Below are positions 51,477-61,253 of a DNA stretch of 64,000 nucleotides, piece after piece; the first letter of the stretch is position 1; each line of letters begins with the position of its first letter. The stretch is taken from NCBI GenBank assembly GCA_016705575.1, contig JADIXX010000006.1:1-64000 (forward strand). The letters are read 5' to 3'. A model generated the notes under the pieces. The model searched no databases and had not been told where the DNA came from. It saw only the letters and a list, made by a program, of their open reading frames with translations. This DNA is from Candidatus Aalborgicola defluviihabitans. Lineage in GTDB: Bacteria > Pseudomonadota > Gammaproteobacteria > Burkholderiales > Burkholderiaceae_C. The position numbers were made by a program, and so were the translations under genes.

Positions 51477-53525
51477 TTACCAAACCTTGCACGGTTTGGC
51501 CGACGTCATCGCTGCGCCGGGTTTACAGGCAAAGGCCTTGCCAAACTCCGGCAGATTCACCACCACACCATTCACGCGGTACTTGCCAGGTGAGTGCGGG
51601 TCGGTTGCAGCCTGCACACGCAGGTCCTCGGGGCGGTTGCTCTCACAGGCCCACTGGGCGAAGCCGATGAAGAAGCGCTGCTCGGGCGTGAAGCCATCGC
51701 GGCTTTCGGGTTTGACCACCGTGGTCTGCACCTTCCACGCGGTCCAGGCCAGCACCATGCCGCCCAGGTCGGCCATGTCTTCGCCCAAGGTCAGTTTGCT
51801 GTTAATCTTGATCTTATCGACCACCGTGTATTTGGCGTACTGCTCAACGATGCATTGCGCGCGCGATTGGAACTTGGTGGCGTCTTGCGGCGTCCACCAG
51901 TTTTTCAAATTGCCCTGCGCATCGAACTGGCGGCCTTCGTCGTCAAAGCCGTGAATGAGTTCGTGACCAATGGTGCCGCCAGTGTTGCCGTAGCCCGGCG
52001 CGTCGTCCATCTTGGGGTCGAACAGCGGCGGTTGCAACACCCCAGCGGGGAAGTTGATGTCGTTCATCTGCGCGCTGTAGTAGGCGTTGACAGTGGGCGG
52101 CGTCATGCCCCACTCGCCACGGTCCAGCGGCTTGCCGATCTTGCCCAGTTGGCGGTGCACTTCAAACTGCATAGCCCGGGTAACGTTGCCATAAAAATCG
52201 TCCCGCGCAATGGCTACGCTGCTGTAATCGCGCCATCTGTCGGGGTAGCCGATCTTGTTGACGATGGCCTTGAGCTTATCTATCGCTTTGACCTTGGTGG
52301 CAGGGCTCATCCAGTCGAGGTGCTCCAGTTCGTCGCGCATGGCCTGCTCGATCTGCTCGGTCATCACCAGAGTCTTATTTTTGAGTTCGGGCCCAAAGGC
52401 GCGGTCTACAAACTCTTGTCCCAGGGCTTCTCCCAACTGGGCATCCACCAGTGCAACACAACGCTTCCAGCGCGGCTGCTGCAGCGGTGTCCCGCGCAGA
52501 GTCTTGCTGAAGTAATTGAAGTTCTCGGTGACGAAGTCGCTCGACAAGCTTGATGCCTGTGCATGTGCCACGTGCCAGCGCAGGTAGACCTTGATGTCGT
52601 CCAGGCTGCTGTTCTTCCAGTGACGGGCCATGGCTCGATAGAACTTGGGCTCTGTCACATTCAGAGCGCTGACATCAGCCAGTCCCGCCGCTTTCAAATA
52701 TACGCCCCAGTCAAAGCCAGGCGTCAGCGCCTGCAACTGGATCAGGTCCATTTTGTGGAACAGCTTGTAGGGGTCGCGCTTGTCTACCACCGACAGTGTG
52801 GCGCGGGCCAACGTCGTCTCGGTGCGCAGCACGGTTGCTGCGTGCTGCTGCGCCAGCGCGGGGGCTTCGCCCATCAGCGCGAACATGCGTGCGACGTGGG
52901 CCAGATACTTGGCGCGCAGGTCTTTGGATTTGGTATCCAGTTTGGTGTAGTAGTCGCGGTCCGGCAGGCTCAGGCCGCCACCCGTCGCAAACGCGATCAC
53001 GTTGGACGAATTGGAAAAGTCCTGATCCGAGCCGAAACCAAAATACAGGCCGTTATCGGCAATGGACAGATGCAGTTTGGCCAGCACAGCCGGCAGGTCG
53101 GCCTTGCTGCGCATGGCGGCAATCTCGTCCAGCACGGGTTGCATGGGAGTGGCGCCGCGCGTCTCGACGGTGGCCTCATCCATACACGCGGCAAAGTAGT
53201 CACCAATCTTGTGCTGGTTGGCCGTGTTGCCATTTTCCTTGTGCGACAGCGTTTCCAGAATGCCCCACAGGAAACGCTGGTTGTCCTGGTACAGCTTGCC
53301 GTACACGCTCCAGCGCGCTTGATCGGCAGGGATGGGGTTGTTCTTGATCCAGCCGCCACAGGCGTATTGGTAAAAATCCTCACAGGGGTTGGCCGTTGTG
53401 TCCAAGGCCGATGTATCCAGCCCCGGTGTGTAGGGGAACTCGGTCAGTGGTTTGTCCTGCGCAGTGGCAGGCAGGCCCATATACAGGACTTGGGCGGTCA
53501 ATAAGGCAATGAGACTACAACGCAT
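51477..53525 (-). CDS. M13-family metalloendopeptidase, neprilysin/PepO-like (682 aa)
   Basis: Signal peptide at the start (MRCSLIALLTAQVLYMGLPA then TAQ). The zinc motif HELIH sits in GTIGHELIHGFDDEGRQFD with the downstream Glu in GEDMADLGGM. NAYYSAQMNDINFPAGVLQP is the M13 substrate-binding NAYY motif, and the C-terminus ends CKPGAAMTSAKPCKVW, matching the family end. Expected to be periplasmic or secreted, cleaving oligopeptides. Intact, normal length. Confidence 0.94.
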   Translation of the reverse strand: MRCSLIALLTAQVLYMGLPATAQDKPLTEFPYTPGLDTSALDTTANPCEDFYQYACGGWIKNNPIPADQARWSVYGKLYQDNQRFLWGILETLSHKENGNTANQHKIGDYFAACMDEATVETRGATPMQPVLDEIAAMRSKADLPAVLAKLHLSIADNGLYFGFGSDQDFSNSSNVIAFATGGGLSLPDRDYYTKLDTKSKDLRAKYLAHVARMFALMGEAPALAQQHAATVLRTETTLARATLSVVDKRDPYKLFHKMDLIQLQALTPGFDWGVYLKAAGLADVSALNVTEPKFYRAMARHWKNSSLDDIKVYLRWHVAHAQASSLSSDFVTENFNYFSKTLRGTPLQQPRWKRCVALVDAQLGEALGQEFVDRAFGPELKNKTLVMTEQIEQAMRDELEHLDWMSPATKVKAIDKLKAIVNKIGYPDRWRDYSSVAIARDDFYGNVTRAMQFEVHRQLGKIGKPLDRGEWGMTPPTVNAYYSAQMNDINFPAGVLQPPLFDPKMDDAPGYGNTGGTIGHELIHGFDDEGRQFDAQGNLKNWWTPQDATKFQSRAQCIVEQYAKYTVVDKIKINSKLTLGEDMADLGGMVLAWTAWKVQTTVVKPESRDGFTPEQRFFIGFAQWACESNRPEDLRVQAATDPHSPGKYRVNGVVVNLPEFGKAFACKPGAAMTSAKPCKVW

Positions 53526-53561
53526 AAGAAGTGCCCGTGGTTGGATTGGAAATAACTGGAA

Positions 53562-54779
53562 TCATTTTTTTACCGGATACGAACGCACCATCAGTCCATA
53601 AATCAAAGTCCCCAGCAGTAAAGCGCAGGCTGCTATCTCCAGCGACAGTGTGAAACCCTCACCGGGTGTGCGACTGCGCGCCAGCATGGCAACGGCCAGT
53701 GGCGGGCCCACGATCTGACCGATGCCGTAGCTGGCAGTGGCCAGCCCCATGTAAGCGGGGGCCTGGGTCGGGCGCAGGCGGCGCAGTTCCTGCATGGCAA
53801 AAAACGTGATGGCCGTAAACGGCAAGCCCAGCAGCAGGCTGCCCAGAGTAAAACCGCCCAGCGTAGGGCTGATGAGGCTGGTGGCGATACCCACCGCCTG
53901 GATCAGGTAGCAGGCAATCAGCAGCAGGCGCAAGTCGCGCACACCGTGAATGCGCGAGGCGACCAGCGCGCCAACCACGACGCCCAGCCCAAACAGCGGC
54001 CAGAACATATCCAGCCACGGCGAGCCGGGAATGGCCTGGCGGGCAATCACCGGCAGGAAGGTGGCGGTGATGATGTAGCCAAAACCAGCCAAACCGTAGG
54101 CGAAGGTAAACAGAGCCATCTCGGTGCCCTTGCCAGTGGTTGCGGGATGGGGTCGCGTGGTTGAGGCAGCCGCTGCAGATGGCGATGGCGGTGGCTTTGC
54201 CCCCGCGTGAAAAGTGTCCCAAACGGCAGCGGTGAGCAGGGCCGCCAGCACGCCAAAAATCAGCCAGCCGGTGAAGGCACTCCAGTGCAGCGCCACCATG
54301 CCACTGGCGGCCAGGCCGCTCAGCACAATGCCAACGCCCGGACCGGTGTAGATCATGGCGCCCATGGTGGGCAGGTTCATCTGAGCCAGCTGGGCCAGGC
54401 ACCAACCCGAGGTGTAGACAAACACCAGCGCGCTGGCGACCCCGGCGGCAAAACGCAGGGCCGGCCAAGCCACTGGCCAATACAGCACCATGCCCAGCGT
54501 CAGCAACACCGTGGCCACCAGGCCAATGCGCACCAGCACCGTACTTTGGGGCGGCGGCGGGCTGCCCAGGCGCCGCCATATCCATGGCTGCAGGGTGCAC
54601 AGCAGCGCGCCCACCAAATAGCCCAGGTAGTTGGCGCTGGCGAGCCAGCTGGCACCTGCCAGGCTGACGGTGCCGTCGGCCAGCATCATGGGCAACAAGG
54701 GAGTGAAAGCAAAGCGGCCAATGCCCATGGCCACGGCCAGCGACACCATGCCCGCGATAACGATGCGCCAAGGGTTCAT
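53562..54779 (-). CDS. MFS transporter, YbfB/YjiJ family (405 aa)
   Basis: I choose the ATG at 54777-54779 (MNPWRIVIAGMVSLAVAMGI). GRFAFTPLLPMMLADG and ANYLGYLVGALLC are characteristic of this family. Twelve hydrophobic segments can be counted, with a longer loop in the middle (AKPPPSPSAAAASTTRPHPA). Substrate unknown. On the same strand as the M13 peptidase, 36 bases upstream of it. Confidence 0.85.
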   Translation of the reverse strand: MNPWRIVIAGMVSLAVAMGIGRFAFTPLLPMMLADGTVSLAGASWLASANYLGYLVGALLCTLQPWIWRRLGSPPPPQSTVLVRIGLVATVLLTLGMVLYWPVAWPALRFAAGVASALVFVYTSGWCLAQLAQMNLPTMGAMIYTGPGVGIVLSGLAASGMVALHWSAFTGWLIFGVLAALLTAAVWDTFHAGAKPPPSPSAAAASTTRPHPATTGKGTEMALFTFAYGLAGFGYIITATFLPVIARQAIPGSPWLDMFWPLFGLGVVVGALVASRIHGVRDLRLLLIACYLIQAVGIATSLISPTLGGFTLGSLLLGLPFTAITFFAMQELRRLRPTQAPAYMGLATASYGIGQIVGPPLAVAMLARSRTPGEGFTLSLEIAACALLLGTLIYGLMVRSYPVKK

Positions 54780-54954
54780 GCCAGTCCCAGCCAATTAAAT
54801 GGCGTAAGCAGAGCAATTTCTTCTTTACAGGGGTTGCTGTGGGTGGTGTGCATTGAAAATGGAGGGCGGTAACGTCGCTGGCCCACGCGGCGCCGCATAA
54901 TCACCCCTTCGCATTGTGCCCAATCCAGGGAGCCCCCGTCGGGCAATGACTTTC

Positions 54955-55305
54955 ATGAAAAAAATATTCAAACTCGCCATCGAAGGCAAGAACCGGGATC
55001 GCGTTCTCGATGCCGTCAAGCATGAGGTACGCAAGTACGTCAAACGTGAGCGCCGGCGGTTGTTGCCCGAGGGCGTGGACTTTTGGGACTTTGACTGCAA
55101 GTTTGGTCCTACGCAGGAAGCAGCCGAAGTGGTGCATTTTGCAACGCTGACCGGTCTGATGGACACGGTAGCCCAAGCAGGTGGGGAGCAGTTCTATGTG
55201 GAAATTCTGGCCAAACATGGCCACCGCCAGGCCCGACCGGAAGGCGCCACGGATCGTGTGACCTCAGCGGCCGCGTCGGCAACCTACCTCGACGACCCAC
55301 AGTAA
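54955..55305 (+). CDS. DUF6172-like protein (116 aa)
   Basis: I choose the ATG at 54955 (MKKIFKLAIEGKNRDRVLDA); an ATG at 54946 is possible. The pattern VKHEVRKYVKRERRRLLPEG then VDFWDFDCKFG and a C-terminal GEQFYVEILAKHGHR matches a small conserved family of proteobacteria. Soluble, no signal peptide. Function unknown. Its 3' end overlaps the convergent cyclase gene by 22 bases. Confidence 0.75.
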   Translation: MKKIFKLAIEGKNRDRVLDAVKHEVRKYVKRERRRLLPEGVDFWDFDCKFGPTQEAAEVVHFATLTGLMDTVAQAGGEQFYVEILAKHGHRQARPEGATDRVTSAAASATYLDDPQ

Positions 55306-57077
55306 AGTGGCCCCGGCTTCCAGCCCCAGACCTGCACTGGGCTGTGACCCTTGATGGCTTGCAGACCCAGGTCGGTGAAGAGGTGCGACTCGGCCAACTC
55401 GTCCACCACCGCCTGGGAACAGACCACTGGGTGGCCCAGTTCCTTGGTGAGACCTTCGATGCGCGAGGCCACGTTGACTGCGTCGCCAATGGCCGAGTAA
55501 TCGTGCCGCGCCTGCGAGCCCAGATGGCCGACGATGGCCTCGCCCACATGCAGGCCGATACCAATGGCGATGGGTGCCCGGCCCTCAGCCTGTAGCTCGG
55601 CGTTCAGGCCTTGCAGCGCCTCCAGCATGACGCGGGCCGCAGCGAAGGCTGCCACGCTGGGTTTTTCCATGCTTTGCGGCGCGCCAAAAATGGCCATGAC
55701 GCCATCACCCATGAAGCAGCTGATGGTGCCGCCCGCGCCGTGGATAGCCTGGTTGACCTGCTCAAAATAGCGGTTCAGCAAGGCGATGACTGCTTGCGGC
55801 GCCAAACCCTCACTCAGCGTGGTGAAGCCGCGTATGTCGGCAAACAGCATGCACACATGGCGCAGCTCCCCGCCCAAGCCAACAGGCAGGCGGCGCTGCA
55901 GAATTTCTTGCATCACCGGCGGGCTGACGTAGCCGGCAAAGGCCGCACGCAGGCGGCGGCGCTCGCCCATTTCCAACAGGGCCGTCAGCAGCCAGCGCCC
56001 CGCAAGCGCCAGCAGACCAACCAGCAGCGGCACCGCCACCGGCAGGTACCAACCGTGGTGCAACAGCAGGCTGGTGGCGCCCAAAGAAATCAGAGTAAAA
56101 GCCAGTGCCACCGCAATCGCTGTATGCGTGCGCAGCTGCAGAAACCATAGCAAACTGCACAGCAACGCCAGAACCACCACCCACGACTCACCCACCTGCA
56201 CCGCCAGGCCGCCATTCAACAGCGAACGCAGGGCTTGAGCATGCACCAGCACGCCGGGTACGTTGTGGCCGTTGTCCGGCTCCCAGCCGGCCAGGTTCAC
56301 CGGCTGGATTTGCCGGTCTTCAAACGGCAGCACGCTGCCCAGCAGCACCGGCTTACCAGCGAAGGCCTGAGCCAACGGGGCTACATCGCCCGCATCCACC
56401 CACTGGTTCACCTGCTGTAGCGGGATGTAGCGCGGGAAGCCGCCCATGGCGTAGTTGATCAGTCCCGGCTGGGGCACAGCGCGCGGGTTGAGTTTGCGCA
56501 GCATCTGGCCGGCCAGCGAGGGTATCGGCTGGCCGGCCGCACCCAGGTTTTCGTTGAAGCGGCGCACTACGTGGTCGGCGTCGGGCGCCAGCAACAGCGA
56601 ACCGGTGCCGCCCGCGCCCGCCAGGGTGACGAAGGGCGCATAGATGGGCAGGGGCTGGCCGGTGTCGTCGGCCGAGGTGCCCAGCACCACCGGGACAAGC
56701 GGGCGCGCCGCCACCAGGCCGCCCAACAGCTTGGCGTCACTGCCGGGCAGCACGCTATCGAAAGAACGGCTGGGCAGCACCACGTCCAGCCCCACCACCG
56801 AGGCCTTGGCCAGGGCCATACCGCGCAGAAACGTTCCAATGTGGCCGTGCCACAAGGCAAAGGGTTCGGCAAACTGCTGCAAAGTGGCCTCGTCAATGCC
56901 GACGATGACCACGTCCTTGCGCACGGGCGGGGGCGCATAGCGCAACAACACGGATTGCTGGGCGTCCAATACTCCGAACTCCAACGGCCAGGCCAGCGAC
57001 GTGCCCAGCAGCAGGGCCGCCAGCGCCAGCACGACGGCGTAGCCCGACCCCACCACGCGTTGGGTGAAGTCCCGCAC
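55284..57077 (-). CDS. CHASE2-domain adenylate/guanylate cyclase (597 aa)
   Basis: It starts with GTG directly after the FecR stop. An N-terminal membrane anchor is followed by the CHASE2 sensor domain (about residues 30-310; RKDVVIVGIDEATLQQFAEP, FALWHGHIGTFLRGMALAKA), three membrane helices (about 320-390) and a class III cyclase domain (about 415-590). Metal-binding Asp residues are in MLFADIRGFTTLSE and in SCFMGDGVMAIFGAP, and IGIGLHVGEAIVGHLGSQAR is the second half motif. It would make a cyclic nucleotide in response to an outside signal. Last gene of the CHAT-FecR-cyclase operon. Confidence 0.9.
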   Translation of the reverse strand: MRDFTQRVVGSGYAVVLALAALLLGTSLAWPLEFGVLDAQQSVLLRYAPPPVRKDVVIVGIDEATLQQFAEPFALWHGHIGTFLRGMALAKASVVGLDVVLPSRSFDSVLPGSDAKLLGGLVAARPLVPVVLGTSADDTGQPLPIYAPFVTLAGAGGTGSLLLAPDADHVVRRFNENLGAAGQPIPSLAGQMLRKLNPRAVPQPGLINYAMGGFPRYIPLQQVNQWVDAGDVAPLAQAFAGKPVLLGSVLPFEDRQIQPVNLAGWEPDNGHNVPGVLVHAQALRSLLNGGLAVQVGESWVVVLALLCSLLWFLQLRTHTAIAVALAFTLISLGATSLLLHHGWYLPVAVPLLVGLLALAGRWLLTALLEMGERRRLRAAFAGYVSPPVMQEILQRRLPVGLGGELRHVCMLFADIRGFTTLSEGLAPQAVIALLNRYFEQVNQAIHGAGGTISCFMGDGVMAIFGAPQSMEKPSVAAFAAARVMLEALQGLNAELQAEGRAPIAIGIGLHVGEAIVGHLGSQARHDYSAIGDAVNVASRIEGLTKELGHPVVCSQAVVDELAESHLFTDLGLQAIKGHSPVQVWGWKPGPLYCGSSR

Positions 57078-57956
57078 TTATCTTTTGGCCAATGTGCGCA
57101 GCTCGGGCAGGTCCGGCCGCTCCTCGGCGAGCTGCTGCCAGAGCTTGCGGGATTCGCTCAAGAACCGGCCCTGCTCCAACAGCGAGGCGAAGATCAGCCG
57201 GTCGGAAAACGGCGCCTGCGGCCCGGGCCGCAATGCCTCCATGCGTTCCCGTTCCTGCGGGCTACTGAGCGAGAAATACGAGGAGCGCACCAAGCTATTG
57301 GCCCCCGGAACCTCCAGCGCAACGGTCCACACATAGTTCACCCCGGCCTGCAGCGCCAGCTTGTCATCCAGCACCAACTGGCTGCCTTGCACGGCAGCGG
57401 ACAACAGCACTTTGTCGCTGCCCTCATCACGCAGCTCAAACTGCACGGTGGTGGCATCGGGGGGCAGGGTCCAGGCAAATGTGGGCCGTGCGCCGAGTAC
57501 CTTACCAATAGGCTCCAACAGCTTGAGCCGATCCATACCCAGCCCGCGCATCACCATTCCGCCCAACACTACGCGACCATTGGCGGTCTGCAGGCGGGCG
57601 GTTTCGGCCGCCACCACCGACGAGCGCAGGATGGCACCCGCGCCCGCAACCGACTGTGGCGCGGTCGCACCCAAGGTAATGCGCGCCGGACCGCGTAGCT
57701 GGAATTCGGTGCCCGACTGCAGGTAGACCAAGCTCAGCGTGGCGCCTTTCTCCAACTGGATATCCGCCCCGTTCGTCAGCTCGGACAACAGCGCAACCGG
57801 CTTGGTGCCACGATCCGGCGCAAAAGCTACTGCGCCTTTCACGTCAGTCACCACTGCCACGGCCTGGGCGTGGGCGCCCAGGGCCAGCAGGCTGAGCGCC
57901 AACAGCAAAAACCCAGCTGCCCAGCGGGCCGGCGAAAAAACGGGTGCAGGAGACAT
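57078..57956 (-). CDS. FecR-domain secreted protein (292 aa)
   Basis: Signal peptide (MSPAPVFSPARWAAGFLLLA). The FecR fold is at about residues 35-145 (VVTDVKGAVAFAPDRGTKPV, LSLVYLQSGTEFQLRGPARI) and a second fibronectin-like domain follows (FAWTLPPDATTVQFELRDEG). It probably acts as an extracytoplasmic scaffold or signal-transfer domain. It lies 21 bases after the CHAT gene and its stop abuts the cyclase start. Confidence 0.85.
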   Translation of the reverse strand: MSPAPVFSPARWAAGFLLLALSLLALGAHAQAVAVVTDVKGAVAFAPDRGTKPVALLSELTNGADIQLEKGATLSLVYLQSGTEFQLRGPARITLGATAPQSVAGAGAILRSSVVAAETARLQTANGRVVLGGMVMRGLGMDRLKLLEPIGKVLGARPTFAWTLPPDATTVQFELRDEGSDKVLLSAAVQGSQLVLDDKLALQAGVNYVWTVALEVPGANSLVRSSYFSLSSPQERERMEALRPGPQAPFSDRLIFASLLEQGRFLSESRKLWQQLAEERPDLPELRTLAKR

Positions 57957-57977
57957 GGGATTCCTAGTGCAACAGAG

Positions 57978-60900
57978 TCAGCGCACCGGGTCGCCAAAAA
58001 GGGCGTACGGTGCCCAGTAGAACGGGTGGCTCCACCGTCCATTGCCCAGCTTGCCATCCAGCATGGCCAGTTGGGCCTGGCGAAGGCTCTCGCCGCGCGA
58101 CAGTGTGCCCTTGCCCTGGGCGGAAAAGGTGGCACTGGTCAGGGCCGTAGCCGATTCCGACTCCACCGCCCAATGGGTGGCCAACACCGAGCGTGCGCCG
58201 GCAAAAAAGAAGCCCCGCACCAAGCCGGACATGGCAGCGCCGCCCTGCTCGCCCGCCGCCGTGTTGCAGGCCGAGAGCAGCACCCACTGCGCATTCAGGC
58301 GCAGGCCCAGTACGTCGTCCAGCTCCAGCAGAGGGGATTCGCGTGTGTCGCCGGTAGCGGCCATGGCCAGCGAGGGTTTGGAGATACCGGGCAGCTCGCC
58401 CGGCATCAGGCCATGGGTAGCAAAAGCCACTACGCGGCGGTCCAGCAGATTCGCATCGAGCACCGCACGCCGCGTGGCCTGGGCGCCCATCAGCAGGTCA
58501 GCTTTCGGGTTGGCACCGAGTGCGCTAGCCAGGGCCAGCAACTCGGTGCGGGTGTCGGGAAGGGCCGGCATGTCGGCATAACTGAATCCCCATTGCGCGT
58601 CGTAGCGCGCTGCATCACCAGACAGACCGGAATCCACGCGCGGGGCGGTTGCAAGCTTCGCTCCACCCGCAACGCCAAACAGCGGGTCACCAAAACCCAT
58701 CAAGGCCTTCGCGGCTACCGTGGGTTGCGCTACTCGGCGCAGGGCCAACAGTGCCGAGGACGATGGCAACTGCGAGACGGCCATCTGCCGCACCAGCCAG
58801 GCTGGGGACTGTCCGGCCTGAGGCGGCTGAGTTACCAAGGCCGCCAGTGGCAGGCTTGCGAGCGGACCGTCGGTTGCGATCAGCAGTGACCGTACGTCGC
58901 GCAGTGCAGGCTCCAGCGGGCCGAGCAGGACTTTGTACAACGCGTACAGCTGCGCACTGGGCGGCACTGACTCGCGTCCGGCAGGTGCAGCGCCGAGGTC
59001 CAGCAGCCCGCGCAGCTGGGCCACGCGGCGGGCCAGTTCGGCACGCGACACGGCAACGGCACTAAAGCCTTTGCGGCCATCGGCACCCACTAGCCAGACC
59101 AAAGTGGCAGTGTCGGTAGGGTACACCACCAGCAGGGACTCACCAGGATTGAGCAACTGTCGCAGCTGGTCGGGTTTGGGGGTGCTGGGCGTAACCAGAT
59201 CGGCATAGGCGGGGAACTGCTTGGCGATCTGCTCGCGCTGATTGGTTAACACCGTGCGCGCGGCTGTCACATCGGCCTGCTGGGACTTGACGGTGTCATG
59301 CAGCACATGTCGGCGTTCGCCCAATGCCTTGCGGTCAGCGGCTGGTAATGCCTTGAATTCGGCCGTCTGGGCTTGACGGTACAGGCTGTCTTCTTCCCGC
59401 AGGCTGGTATTGAGTGTGCCCACCAGGGCGGCCACGGCCTGGCGCTGGGTCTGCTCCTGGTCCAGCAGGGCGCGCAGGGCCGGTGTGCTGGCCAACACCC
59501 GGGCGGTGCTGTCGGTGATGGCGCGCTGCGTCACACCCAGACTGCTGCGGTCGGCCAATTGCAGAGCCCGGTCGCTCATCGCCGGATCGACGGCCTCACC
59601 TTTTAACGCCTTGTCGGATACAAAGCGCATGAACTCGTCGAAGGCAATGCCCAGCACATAACCACGCACGCCACGCATGTCCAAGTCCAGCCAGCCACCG
59701 GGGTTGTCCAGCGTGGCGGCAAATAGCGCCTCGTAGTCCTGCATGGCCTGCCGAACGTCACCCCGCAACAGCCGCACCAAGCCGCGCATGCCAGCTGCCT
59801 CCTGGGTCAGCGGGTGATTGGCACCATAGAGGCGGTTGCGGTAACGCAGCGAGCGCTCGGCCAAGTCCAATGCTTCGTCCATGCGCCCGTTCTTGGCGGC
59901 CAGCAGGGCCAGAAGCCGCCAATCGGAGGCGCGGGTGCGAGCCAGGACGTCGGGTGGCATGCTGGCCAAAAAGCTGCTGTAGGAGGCATCGGCCTCGGAC
60001 CAACGCCTCAACCCGATCAGGGCGCGCACAATCTCCTGGCGCGCAAGCCAACCGGTATGGCTGGCGGCGCTGACGCCGGCGCGTTGCAGCATGGCGTCGG
60101 ACTGCTGGGCAGCTGCCAGCGCGGGGGTGAATTGCTGGGTGGCGTTGAGACTGTTGGCCAGGCGGTAGTCCCAGCGCGCGCCCAGGCCATCGCTGAGCTG
60201 GCCAGCACGCCACAGCGCCAGGTTGGACTCGGCCACGTGGATGGCCTCCTGCGGCCGACCATCGCGCACCAGGGCGTAGGTGAGCATGCCCATGGAGCCG
60301 TCCAGCCAGCCGTAGGCGTCCAGCACACCGGGGTCGCGCGGGCTGGTACTGTGGCTTCGCGCAGCCTGCACGGCGCTGCGGCCCAAGCCTATGGACTCGC
60401 GCAGCGTGGCCACTGCAGCTTTGTTATTGCCTTGCCAGCGTTCGACCTCGGCACGCACGTGCAGACGGCTGATTGGCAGGCTCGCAGGTGCCCCGCCCTG
60501 GCGCAGGGCCTGCGCCGCCAGGTCGTCGGCGCGTGACAATAGCCGGGCCAGGATGGCGCGGTCATTGCCCTGAGCAGCGAAATAGGTTTGGCGCAGCGCT
60601 GCCATGGCCCGCTGGCCCAGGGACAGGCTGGTGTCTGTGACAAAAGCTTCGCTGGCCTCCAAGGCCTTGCCCGAACTACCCCAGGTGAATTCAGCATTCA
60701 GATAAGTGGTGACCCAGCTCTCGCCACCGGGCCGGCCACGCCCGGCGTCCACCAACTGGCGCGCGGTGGCAATCAAGCGTGTGCGCTCTTCCAACAGCAA
60801 GGCCGCTTGGTACTGTCGCTGCAGCGCGGCGTAGCGGGCGTCGGGGGCATCGGGCAGGGGCTGGGCCAGCAGGCGGCTGGCTTCGTCACGAGTCAGGTTG

Positions 60901-61085
60901 CTGCCGCTGAGGTCGGCTTCGTCCAGGGTGACAGCCATGCCAGCAGTATCGTCGGCATCATTTTGTGCATGTGCAATCCCCGGCAGAGTCAGACAAAGAG
61001 ACACTAAAACAGTGGTGAGCCCATGGCGGCTTCGACCCAACCGCACGGACAGTGGATGCACACAGGATAGTAATTTCCGCCACAT
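57978..61085 (-). CDS. TPR-CHAT protein: secreted caspase-like protease (1035 aa)
   Basis: I choose the ATG at 61083-61085 (MWRKLLSCVHPLSVRLGRSR), giving a signal peptide ending IAHA. Residues about 40-600 hold tetratricopeptide-like repeats (for example AYGWLDGSMGMLTYALVRDG). The C-terminal CHAT domain has the catalytic dyad: His about residue 891 in VVAFATHGLMPGE and Cys about residue 940 in WVLLSACNTAAGEQGG. CHAT proteases are the caspase/separase-like peptidases of many signalling and defence systems; here the whole enzyme is exported. First gene of an operon with FecR and the CHASE2 cyclase. Confidence 0.88.
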   Translation of the reverse strand: MWRKLLSCVHPLSVRLGRSRHGLTTVLVSLCLTLPGIAHAQNDADDTAGMAVTLDEADLSGSNLTRDEASRLLAQPLPDAPDARYAALQRQYQAALLLEERTRLIATARQLVDAGRGRPGGESWVTTYLNAEFTWGSSGKALEASEAFVTDTSLSLGQRAMAALRQTYFAAQGNDRAILARLLSRADDLAAQALRQGGAPASLPISRLHVRAEVERWQGNNKAAVATLRESIGLGRSAVQAARSHSTSPRDPGVLDAYGWLDGSMGMLTYALVRDGRPQEAIHVAESNLALWRAGQLSDGLGARWDYRLANSLNATQQFTPALAAAQQSDAMLQRAGVSAASHTGWLARQEIVRALIGLRRWSEADASYSSFLASMPPDVLARTRASDWRLLALLAAKNGRMDEALDLAERSLRYRNRLYGANHPLTQEAAGMRGLVRLLRGDVRQAMQDYEALFAATLDNPGGWLDLDMRGVRGYVLGIAFDEFMRFVSDKALKGEAVDPAMSDRALQLADRSSLGVTQRAITDSTARVLASTPALRALLDQEQTQRQAVAALVGTLNTSLREEDSLYRQAQTAEFKALPAADRKALGERRHVLHDTVKSQQADVTAARTVLTNQREQIAKQFPAYADLVTPSTPKPDQLRQLLNPGESLLVVYPTDTATLVWLVGADGRKGFSAVAVSRAELARRVAQLRGLLDLGAAPAGRESVPPSAQLYALYKVLLGPLEPALRDVRSLLIATDGPLASLPLAALVTQPPQAGQSPAWLVRQMAVSQLPSSSALLALRRVAQPTVAAKALMGFGDPLFGVAGGAKLATAPRVDSGLSGDAARYDAQWGFSYADMPALPDTRTELLALASALGANPKADLLMGAQATRRAVLDANLLDRRVVAFATHGLMPGELPGISKPSLAMAATGDTRESPLLELDDVLGLRLNAQWVLLSACNTAAGEQGGAAMSGLVRGFFFAGARSVLATHWAVESESATALTSATFSAQGKGTLSRGESLRQAQLAMLDGKLGNGRWSHPFYWAPYALFGDPVR

Positions 61086-61253
61086 GCGCGAGAGTATGAC
61101 ACCGAAGATCGCCGCGGCATAGCACGAACAAACAGAGTCGCCAGTCCGGTTCACCAGCAATTTACACCGTCATTGTCACGCTCGACGCTGAGCGCTGCCA
61201 CTAGACACGCCCAGAATGGTACGACAATCCATCGATCCAATTTGGAGGAAACC

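Noticed and set aside
56571..57698. Plus-strand frame opposite the FecR and cyclase genes (375 codons)
   Set aside because: Antisense frame rich in Gln, His and Arg, crossing two real genes; not coding.
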